Notes under the pieces: generated by a model | What the model saw: only the letters and a program-made list of their open reading frames with translations | Database searches by the model: none | Told to the model about the DNA's origin: nothing | Shown here: in pieces, positions 1-5,318 of the stretch | Position numbering within the stretch: position 1 is the first letter of the stretch | Layout: each line of letters begins with the position of its first letter | Translations under genes and position numbers: made by a program | Origin: Candidatus Pelearchaeum sp. | GTDB lineage: Archaea; Thermoproteota; Nitrososphaeria_A; Caldarchaeales; Caldarchaeaceae | DNA: 5,864 nucleotides | Direction: 5' to 3' | Assembly: GCA_015520425.1 (NCBI GenBank) | Contig: WAQC01000075.1 | Span: forward strand, 1-5,864

Positions 1-1190
1 CACTCACGGTATGCTGCTGTATTAATCGTGAAGGAGTCCCGATAGTTTGTTATGGCTTCCAGCTCTGTGAAGAATACTTGGAATATAGGCCCTAGACCCT
101 GAACTATAGCCTTCACGCGGGTATCAGCTATTATTTCCTGAAGACCTCTGACAAGCCTTCCACCTACCTCGTGGAGTTTCCTGAATGCAGCACCATCATT
201 CGCTAAGAGTAGGTCTAGATTAACGGAAGTCGCTGCTAGGCTTATAGGATGAGCGTTGTAAGTGCCTCCAAATCCCACTTTACCAGGCCCGACATAGTCC
301 AGTATATCTTTCAGGCCGGTTACGGCGGCTATTGGGACTCCCCCTCCTAGGGCTTTGGCGAAGGTTGCTAGGTGCGGCTTGACACCAAAATATTCTTGTG
401 CTCCTCCAGCAGCTATTCTGAACCCTGTCAAGACTTCATCAAAGATTAGCAGGGCATCAATCTCCTCAGCTATCTCCTTCAACTCCTTAAGATACCCAGG
501 CTTGGGCATTATCACTCCAGCGTTAGCCATTATAGGCTCTGTTATGATAGCGGCTATACTATTCCTGTGGCGCCTTACAATTTTACGTAATGTATGTGCA
601 TCGTTCCACGGAGCTATGATGACAGTCTTCCCGACGGCTTCTGGTATTCCTGGATAGTACGGTATCCTGAAAGGAGCTATTTCCAGGCCAGGTATGGGCG
701 ACTCAACGCTCCAGAGTACATAATCATGATGTCCGTGGTATGCTCCTTCAAACTTTACTATCTTCGTCTTTCCAGTTACGGCGCGCGCAATTCTTATTGC
801 CTCTAGCGTTGCTTCTGTACCTGTAGTGGCGAAGAGGACACGCTCAGCGTTGGGGACTACGCGTTGAATCTTTTTGGCAACCTCTATCTCTAGCTCGTGG
901 GGTGTGCCGCTCATCATTAGAGTCTCAGCTTGTTGTTTTATTGCCTCCACAATAGCTGGGTGGCAGTGTCCGTTGATGAGCGCGCCATACGCTAGTAGGT
1001 AGTCTATGTACTCATTTCCGTCAGCGTCCCATATACGCGAGCCTTTGGCGCGTGAGACGAAAATCGGGTTAAGTGTGGCTACACGAATCGTGGAAGAAGC
1101 GCCAGCGGGTATAATATTCCGCGCCTCTTCCAACAATCTGCGCGAGTAAGCGAGTTTAACCGCCTCCTCGCGGATAAGCCTACTTTCCAA
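1..1190 (-). CDS. Class III PLP aminotransferase, glutamate-1-semialdehyde aminomutase-like (partial, C-terminus beyond window)
   Basis: The reading frame is open from 1190 down to the window edge, giving 396 codons of a family usually about 430 residues long, so roughly the last 40 residues are missing. Fold-type I class III landmarks are in order: GTEAT at residues 124-128 (phosphate binding), YHGHHD at 151-156, FDEVLTGFR at 250-258 with Asp251 expected to pair with the PLP pyridine nitrogen, and AKALGGG at 278-284 with Lys279 the expected Schiff-base lysine, then GGTYNAHP. The N-terminal PAGASS...IWDADGNEYIDY block is typical of the HemL/GSA-aminotransferase branch. The details are not those of canonical HemL, so it is more likely an aminotransferase of unknown substrate than the tetrapyrrole enzyme. 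The frame meets a TGA at 1205-1203 and contains no ATG before the conserved region. TTG at 1190 is chosen because a strong ribosome-binding site lies 6 nt upstream. It is on the same strand as the aminotransferase upstream but probably has its own promoter. Confidence 0.9.
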   Translation of the reverse strand, partial: MESRLIREEAVKLAYSRRLLEEARNIIPAGASSTIRVATLNPIFVSRAKGSRIWDADGNEYIDYLLAYGALINGHCHPAIVEAIKQQAETLMMSGTPHELEIEVAKKIQRVVPNAERVLFATTGTEATLEAIRIARAVTGKTKIVKFEGAYHGHHDYVLWSVESPIPGLEIAPFRIPYYPGIPEAVGKTVIIAPWNDAHTLRKIVRRHRNSIAAIITEPIMANAGVIMPKPGYLKELKEIAEEIDALLIFDEVLTGFRIAAGGAQEYFGVKPHLATFAKALGGGVPIAAVTGLKDILDYVGPGKVGFGGTYNAHPISLAATSVNLDLLLANDGAAFRKLHEVGGRLVRGLQEIIADTRVKAIVQGLGPIFQVFFTELEAITNYRDSFTINTAAYRE

Positions 1191-1196
1191 AATCGC

Positions 1197-1204
1197 ATCA
1201 CCTC
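1197..1204 (-). promoter_or_regulatory. Ribosome-binding site that decides the TTG start
   Basis: On the minus strand GAGGTGAT, an extended match to the archaeal 16S rRNA 3' tail, lies 6 nt before TTG at 1190. The codon just before that TTG is ATT, with only 3 nt spacing, and the in-frame stop at 1205-1203 overlaps the site. This leaves TTG as the best start. Confidence 0.75.
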
Positions 1205-1246
1205 AATAGCTGGTTTGGCCACTTCCAAGCTGACGTATTTTTCTGG

Positions 1247-1263
1247 CATTTTTATCCTTTTTC
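1247..1263 (-). promoter_or_regulatory. Candidate BRE/TATA element for the GSA-aminotransferase-like gene
   Basis: On the minus strand a purine-rich GAAAAAGG (1263-1256, BRE-like) is followed directly by ATAAAAATG (1255-1247). A start site about 26 nt downstream would fall near 1225, leaving a leader of roughly 30-35 nt that carries the strong ribosome-binding site. Spacing and composition suit an archaeal promoter, but no transcript data support it. Confidence 0.45.
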
Positions 1264-1304
1264 TACCAAAATATGTCGCGGTTCTCCTCTATAAACGGCT
1301 CTTA

Positions 1305-1335
1305 AAGCTGGCAGAACCATTATAACGGCCAGCTT
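1305..1335. repeat. 8-bp inverted repeat AAGCTGGC/GCCAGCTT with 15-nt spacer
   Basis: AAGCTGGC (1305-1312) and GCCAGCTT (1328-1335) are perfect reverse complements. A related 8-mer CCAAGCTG at 1225-1232 is the exact reverse complement of CAGCTTGG at 1330-1337. The element lies about 40 bp upstream of the candidate promoter of the left-hand gene, so it could be an operator or a hairpin. There is no sequence basis for choosing. Confidence 0.5.
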
Positions 1336-1393
1336 GGCTGCTCGTCCCAAAGCCTAGGGCGGCGGACTCTCTTGGCCATCACGACGAGACCTA

Positions 1394-1461
1394 AAGGCGT
1401 AAAAACGCTAAAACAGGTAGAAATGGGTGAAAAGAAGCGTAAATACGGGTTATCACGCCTT
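1394..1461 (-). terminator. Candidate transcription terminator of the 1518-2852 aminotransferase gene
   Basis: Read on the minus strand, this begins 57 nt after the stop codon. It contains three oligo-T tracts, in 1429-1436, 1410-1413 and 1401-1405, the pattern that ends many archaeal transcripts. It is bracketed by a 7-bp inverted repeat (AAGGCGT at 1394-1400, ACGCCTT at 1455-1461) with a nested 5-bp pair (ACGCT 1405-1409, AGCGT 1436-1440). The T-runs sit inside the structure rather than after it, so the T-tracts may matter more than the stem. Confidence 0.45.
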
Positions 1462-1517
1462 AAAACTCCGTTTTCTGGCTTTTTCATATCATGCCCCTTC
1501 TCTTCAGGCCATAGGTG

Positions 1518-2852
1518 CTAGCGGCGGGCTGCTTCATCAGCTATCTTCAACGCCTTATCAAGAACGTCAACGCCTAAGTCTATGTCCTCTTCCTCTATGG
1601 TTAGGGGAGGCGCTATAATGAGGTGATTAACCCAGGCCATTACATACACGCCATTCCTCATCATCTCGGAAGCAATTTTATCCACATTCAAGGGTTTTCC
1701 TTCATGCTTATCCGCCATAACGTTAAACGGCTCGCGCGTCTCTTTATTCTGAGTTAAATCAACAGCCCAGAAAAGACCAAGGCCACGTACCTCGCCTACT
1801 GAGTCATGTTTGTCTGCAAGCTCCTTAAGACGCTTACCAAGATAACCTCCCATTATGCGCGAGCGCTCAATTAGATTAAGACGCTTATACTCATTTATCG
1901 CGGCAACGGCAGCGGCTAGAGCCAGTGGGTGAGCTTCATATGTGTGGCCATGTGCAAAGAAGTTATCATCAAAAAATGATGTAACCTTCTCGCATGTGCC
2001 CGTAACGCCTAACGGCATGTAGGAGCCAGTTATTCCCTTAGCTGTAGTTATTATGTCGGGAACGACGTTCCAGTGGTTTACGGCGAACCACTCTCCCGTC
2101 CTCCCCCAGCCGCTCATAACCTCGTCAGCAATTAAGAGAACATCATACTTCTCTGTAATCTTCCTAAGTCTGGGCAGATACTCTGGCGGGGGAACTATCA
2201 CCCCATTCGTGCCTACCACAGGCTCAATAATTACCGCTGCGATGTCAGCTTCGTTACTAAGCATATATTCAACATAATCAGCACAAGCTACACCGCACTC
2301 TGGGTATCTAAGCCCTAGGGGACAGCGGTAACAATACGCATCAGGGGCGAAAAGTGTTCCAGGAACTGTTGCTAGGGAATCAACATACCAACGGCGGTGG
2401 TCTCCTGTAACAGAGATTGACGCCGCCGTTGAGCCGTGATAAGACCTATACCTAGATATTACCTTATGTCGCCGTGTATAGAGGCGTGCTATCTTCAAAG
2501 CTGCCTCATTAGCCTCGGTTCCTGACGTAGAGTAGAAGAACTTGCTAATACCTGGCGGCATAAGCTCTGCGAGCATCTTACTCACTTCAGCGCGGACATC
2601 ACATGCAAAGGCTGGCGATATGTAGGGAAGCTTTCCTACATAGTCGCGAATTGCTTCTATAACTGCACGGTTCTTATGGCCTAGATTGCTGCATACAAGC
2701 TGGGATGAAAAGTCTAGGTACTTCTTTCCCTGTGAGTCGTAGAAATAGCAGCCCTCCGCATCAACCACATGTAAGGGACGCCATCCTTTCTGCCTCTTCC
2801 AGGTTCCGTAAGAATGCTTAGCAGTATAGTCTGATACGTCATTTTGAATAAT
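1518..2852 (-). CDS. Class III PLP omega-aminotransferase (444 aa from a probable ATT start)
   Basis: This cytosolic PLP transaminase probably moves an amino group from an omega-amino acid, diamine or similar donor to an oxo-acid. The shortest conventional ORF starts at GTG 2768 (416 aa), but the frame runs 28 codons further and encodes a family-typical N-terminus including TAKHSYGTWKRQKGW, with no ATG, GTG or TTG. The upstream TGA (2861-2859) limits the start to ATT at 2852 or 2849. Numbered from ATT 2852, the landmarks are the TSGTEAN phosphate loop (109-115), SYHGS (about 137-141), the ADEV aspartate Asp243, the Schiff-base lysine Lys272 in TTAKGITG, and GHTYEAHP (about 302-309). Four cysteines (174, 177, 186, 190) form C-X2-C-X8-C-X3-C in a YCYRCP...YPECG segment shared with archaeal GabT-like enzymes. 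About 440 residues is normal for the family. It is transcribed divergently from the oxidoreductase. The substrate is unknown; taurine, beta-alanine, GABA or polyamine are all possible. Confidence 0.93.
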   Translation of the reverse strand: MIQNDVSDYTAKHSYGTWKRQKGWRPLHVVDAEGCYFYDSQGKKYLDFSSQLVCSNLGHKNRAVIEAIRDYVGKLPYISPAFACDVRAEVSKMLAELMPPGISKFFYSTSGTEANEAALKIARLYTRRHKVISRYRSYHGSTAASISVTGDHRRWYVDSLATVPGTLFAPDAYCYRCPLGLRYPECGVACADYVEYMLSNEADIAAVIIEPVVGTNGVIVPPPEYLPRLRKITEKYDVLLIADEVMSGWGRTGEWFAVNHWNVVPDIITTAKGITGSYMPLGVTGTCEKVTSFFDDNFFAHGHTYEAHPLALAAAVAAINEYKRLNLIERSRIMGGYLGKRLKELADKHDSVGEVRGLGLFWAVDLTQNKETREPFNVMADKHEGKPLNVDKIASEMMRNGVYVMAWVNHLIIAPPLTIEEEDIDLGVDVLDKALKIADEAARR

Positions 2853-2866
2853 GGTGCTTCACCCTC
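2849..2866 (-). promoter_or_regulatory. Ribosome-binding site and non-standard ATT start region
   Basis: On the minus strand GAGGGTGA (2866-2859) contains the GGTGA core and lies 6 nt before ATT 2852 and 9 nt before a second ATT at 2849. Spacing is the same as at the TTG start of the left-hand aminotransferase. No standard start codon exists between this site and the conserved N-terminal residues, so initiation at ATT is the reading that preserves a full-length enzyme. Confidence 0.6.
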
Positions 2867-2889
2867 TACGTCATTCTCGCAAAGAGGAG

Positions 2890-2896
2890 ATATATG
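2890..2896 (-). promoter_or_regulatory. Candidate TATA element for the 1518-2852 aminotransferase gene
   Basis: The minus strand reads CATATAT (2896-2890). A start site about 26 nt downstream would fall near 2867, just before the ribosome-binding site at 2866-2859, giving a leader of about 15 nt. The geometry is plausible, although the element is a weak match to the archaeal consensus. Confidence 0.4.
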
Positions 2897-2914
2897 CGTT
2901 AAGTCGCTCTAAAC

Positions 2915-2946
2915 TCCTAGGACATGCCCTCTAGACGACCTAGGTC
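2915..2946. promoter_or_regulatory. Cluster of three CTAG-centred palindromes in the divergent promoter (candidate operator)
   Basis: Three perfect palindromes lie between the two facing TATA elements: TCCTAGGA (2915-2922), TCTAGA (2930-2935) and GACCTAGGTC (2937-2946). The first and last share the core CCTAGG, with centres 23 bp apart. The last abuts the plus-strand TATA element, so a bound dimeric regulator could block the oxidoreductase promoter. CTAG is not rare in this window, so chance cannot be excluded. Confidence 0.4.
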
Positions 2947-2954
2947 TATAAATA
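2947..2954 (+). promoter_or_regulatory. TATA box for the oxidoreductase-aminotransferase operon
   Basis: TATAAATA is a near-consensus archaeal TATA element. A start site about 26-28 nt downstream would lie near 2976-2980, leaving a leader of about 20 nt before ATG 2999 that includes the GGTGA site. Confidence 0.65.
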
Positions 2955-2983
2955 CCTCCTAATAACGCTCCAAAAGTATAGGT

Positions 2984-2988
2984 GGTGA
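2984..2988 (+). promoter_or_regulatory. Ribosome-binding site of the molybdenum hydroxylase gene
   Basis: GGTGA lies 10 nt before ATG 2999 and 13 nt before the adjacent ATG 3002. No other start codon occurs in frame between this site and the first ATG. The spacing slightly favours the first of the two, but either gives an essentially identical protein. Confidence 0.6.
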
Positions 2989-2998
2989 GTATAGGCGC

Positions 2999-5293
2999 AT
3001 GATGAGCGAGCGTTTTGTTGGGAAGCCTGTGAGAAGGAAGGAAGACAAACGGCTCATTACGGGTAAATCCACGTATTTAGACGACCTCAAGCTCCCAGGA
3101 ATGCTCTATGCGGCGATACTGAGAAGCCCATACGCCCATGCGCGTATAAAGAGTATAGACACGTCAAAGGCCATGATACCTGGGGTAGTGGCAGTCTATA
3201 CTGGTAAAGAGCTTAACAAGTTATGCGACCCACTAGTTGTTGAATCCCAATACAAGAATTCCAAGGTTCCAGACCATTATCCACTCGCTGAGGATGAGGT
3301 TAACTTCGTCGGCGAGCCGGTGGCTATAGTTGTAGCGGAAGATAGGTACGTAGCCCGTGATGCGTTGGAGAATATTCATGTGGAGTATGAGCCTTTACCT
3401 TATGTTCTTGACCCTGAGAAGGCTCTTGAGAGTGATGCCCCACGTGTTCATGAACAATTTAGCGACAATATCTGTCTGAGTTGGAAGAAGACGTACGGAG
3501 ATGTGGAGCAGGCATTTAGAGAGGCAGATGAAGTTGTTAAGGTTAAGCTCAGGATACAGAGGTTGGCTCCCGCCGCTATGGAGCCGCGCGGCGTCGCGGC
3601 AAGCTATGACCCAGGCGCAAAGCTCCTAACAATATGGTCATCAACACAGTTTCCACATAAGCTCAGAACCTGGATTGCCACATCATTAAAGATGCCTGAG
3701 AACCAGATAAGGGTTATCGCCCCTGAGGTGGGTGGAGGCTTCGGCTCAAAGCTCAACCAATACCCAGAGGAGGTAGCCATACCACTTATATCCATGCTCC
3801 TAGGAAGACCTGTAAAATGGTCAGAAGAACGTAGCGAGAATCTAAGAGCAACAACGCATGGGAGGGATGTGATAGCATATGTTGAGGCAGCGGTTAAACG
3901 TGATGGAAAAGTTCTAGGATTAAAAGCGAGGCTAGTAGCAGACTTCGGCGCATATAACTATGTCTATACCCAAGATAACGTGATGCTCACTGCGCGCATG
4001 CTTCCAGGTTGCTACGCTATAAGGAATCTGGAGCTTGATGTGGTGGGTGTATTTACCAACAAGATGGCAACAGACGCATACCGCGGTGCTGGAAGGCCTG
4101 AAGCCTCGTACATAATTGAGAGGGTTATGGATAGGGTTGCGCGTAAGCTTGGTATAGACCCAGCCGAGATACGGCGGCGGAACTTCATAAAGGTTGAGGA
4201 GTTTCCATACACCACCGCGACGCAATTTACCTATGATACAGGGAACTACGAAGCAGCTCTCAATAAGGCTCTGGAGATAGCCGAATACCATAAGCTCCGT
4301 GAGGAGCAGGAGCGGCTTAGGCGCGAGGGACGTTATATCGGTATAGGCATATCCTCATACATAGAGGTATGTAACTTTGCTTATCAGAGCGCGCAGGTCA
4401 GGGTAGAGCCGACTGGTAAGGTTCTGGTCTTCACGAGCACCTCTCCACATGGACAGGGCGAGGAGACATCATTCGCACAGCTCGCGGCTGACGTTCTAGG
4501 AATAAGCATAGATGATGTGGAGGTGATACATGGAGATACTATGGCGATACCCTATGGCTGGGGCACCGCTGGGAGCTGGACACTAACATCTGGGGGTAAC
4601 GCGATAGTGAGCGCCTGCAAGAAGATACGTGAGAAGATGCTCAAGATAGCTGCCCACATGCTTGAAGCTAGGGCTGAAGACCTAGAGATGGCTGATGGCA
4701 AGATATTCGTGAAAGACAGCCCAGAGAAATCCGTAAGCTTCAACGAGGTTGTCAGCATGGCATACGACCCAGATAATCTCCCTCCAGAGATGGAGCTTGG
4801 TTTAGCTGAGACCAGCTTCTACAGGCCTGACCTCACATTCCCATTCGGCACCCATGTAGCGGTTGTTGAGGTCAATCCTGATACTGGCGTTGTTGAGGTG
4901 AAGAAGCTGGTTATGGTTGATGACTGTGGGCGCGTGGTTAACCCACTGCTGGTTGAGGGCCAGATTCACGGCGGCGCTATACAGGCTCTCGGCCAGGCTC
5001 TCTACGAGGAAGTAGTCTATAGCGAGGATGGCGCACTAATAACTGCGACGTTCTCAGACTACCTAATACCATCAGCTATGGAGGCACCACGCATGATAAC
5101 AGACAGAACCGAAACACCCGCACCCAACCCGCTTGGAACAAAGGGCGTAGGCGAGGCCGCTACAGTCGGCTTAACACAAGCTATAGTTAACGCTGTTGAA
5201 GACGCTCTAGCTCCGTTTGGCGTTGAGATAGAGGACACTCCATTAAAGCCATCATATATCTGGGAGCTGATACACCGCAGAAAACAACAATAA
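2999..5293 (+). CDS. Xanthine dehydrogenase-family molybdopterin-binding large subunit (CoxL form II / aldehyde oxidoreductase type)
   Basis: This is the 764-residue catalytic subunit of a molybdenum hydroxylase, which would bind Mo-molybdopterin cytosine dinucleotide and hydroxylate an aldehyde or heterocycle with water as oxygen source. Residues 7-135 form the aldehyde oxidase/xanthine dehydrogenase a/b hammerhead domain (FVGKPVRRKEDKRLITGK, then VGEPVAIVVAED). The two Mo-cofactor-binding domains follow: PAAMEPRGVAA at 191-201, EVGGGFGSK at 243-251, ATTHGRD at 284-290, AYRGAGR at 360-366, SPHGQGEETSFAQ at 482-494, DDCGRVVNP at 641-649, and KGVGEA at 715-720 with Glu719 the expected catalytic base. 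AYRGAGR marks a form II CoxL-like enzyme. The AYxCSFR loop of true aerobic CO dehydrogenase is absent, so CO oxidation is unlikely. Length is normal for the family. The FAD and [2Fe-2S] partner subunits are not in the window. A GabT-like gene follows after 25 bp, suggesting that the natural substrate is an aldehyde made by transamination. Confidence 0.95.
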   Translation: MMSERFVGKPVRRKEDKRLITGKSTYLDDLKLPGMLYAAILRSPYAHARIKSIDTSKAMIPGVVAVYTGKELNKLCDPLVVESQYKNSKVPDHYPLAEDEVNFVGEPVAIVVAEDRYVARDALENIHVEYEPLPYVLDPEKALESDAPRVHEQFSDNICLSWKKTYGDVEQAFREADEVVKVKLRIQRLAPAAMEPRGVAASYDPGAKLLTIWSSTQFPHKLRTWIATSLKMPENQIRVIAPEVGGGFGSKLNQYPEEVAIPLISMLLGRPVKWSEERSENLRATTHGRDVIAYVEAAVKRDGKVLGLKARLVADFGAYNYVYTQDNVMLTARMLPGCYAIRNLELDVVGVFTNKMATDAYRGAGRPEASYIIERVMDRVARKLGIDPAEIRRRNFIKVEEFPYTTATQFTYDTGNYEAALNKALEIAEYHKLREEQERLRREGRYIGIGISSYIEVCNFAYQSAQVRVEPTGKVLVFTSTSPHGQGEETSFAQLAADVLGISIDDVEVIHGDTMAIPYGWGTAGSWTLTSGGNAIVSACKKIREKMLKIAAHMLEARAEDLEMADGKIFVKDSPEKSVSFNEVVSMAYDPDNLPPEMELGLAETSFYRPDLTFPFGTHVAVVEVNPDTGVVEVKKLVMVDDCGRVVNPLLVEGQIHGGAIQALGQALYEEVVYSEDGALITATFSDYLIPSAMEAPRMITDRTETPAPNPLGTKGVGEAATVGLTQAIVNAVEDALAPFGVEIEDTPLKPSYIWELIHRRKQQ

Positions 5294-5305
5294 CAAAACC
5301 CTAGT

Positions 5306-5310
5306 GGTGA
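5306..5310 (+). promoter_or_regulatory. Ribosome-binding site of the GabT-like gene
   Basis: GGTGA begins 13 nt after the oxidoreductase stop codon and lies 8 nt before ATG 5319. The gap holds no TATA element or T-tract, which supports co-transcription with the upstream gene. Confidence 0.65.
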
Positions 5311-5318
5311 AGGCTCTA

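Larger units (their letters stand above)
1191..1517. other. Intergenic region between two minus-strand aminotransferase genes
   Basis: No convincing gene is seen here. From right to left, as the flanking genes are read, it holds a T-rich, repeat-bearing stretch suited to ending transcription of the 1518-2852 gene (1394-1461), a 6-bp inverted repeat CTCGTC/GACGAG (1341-1346 and 1383-1388), an 8-bp inverted repeat (1305-1335), and the promoter and leader of the gene ending at the window edge. No tRNA, C/D-box RNA pattern or CRISPR repeat was found by eye. Confidence 0.6.

Noticed and set aside
355..806. Plus-strand ORFs opposite the GSA-aminomutase-like gene
   Set aside because: The minus-strand frame here encodes conserved aminotransferase motifs, so these frames are antisense by-products.
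1341..1388. Possible structured RNA at the CTCGTC/GACGAG inverted repeat
   Set aside because: The stem is only 6 bp with a 36-nt loop. No tRNA cloverleaf and no complete C and D boxes could be found.
1320..1487. Minus-strand 55-codon ORF starting MKKPENGVL
   Set aside because: It runs through the T-rich terminator-like stretch, lacks a GGTGA site and has a composition unlike the neighbouring genes. It is most likely a chance frame.
1427..1618. Plus-strand 63-codon ORF overlapping the end of the omega-aminotransferase
   Set aside because: Although AAATGGGTGA lies upstream, the frame overlaps the 3' end of a solid gene in antisense and the peptide resembles nothing known.
2766..2768. GTG at 2768 as the start of the omega-aminotransferase
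   Set aside because: It would remove a conserved N-terminal segment (TAKHSYGTW...GW) that is in frame upstream, and the ribosome-binding site lies about 90 nt before it.
3932..4291. Antisense 119-codon ORF inside the molybdenum hydroxylase gene
   Set aside because: It lies opposite a highly conserved coding region, has no ribosome-binding site and no recognisable domain. Other antisense frames in this gene are rejected likewise.
2999..5293. Annotation as aerobic carbon monoxide dehydrogenase (coxL)
   Set aside because: The active-site loop is AYRGAGR, not AYxCSFR, and no coxM or coxS genes adjoin it within the window.
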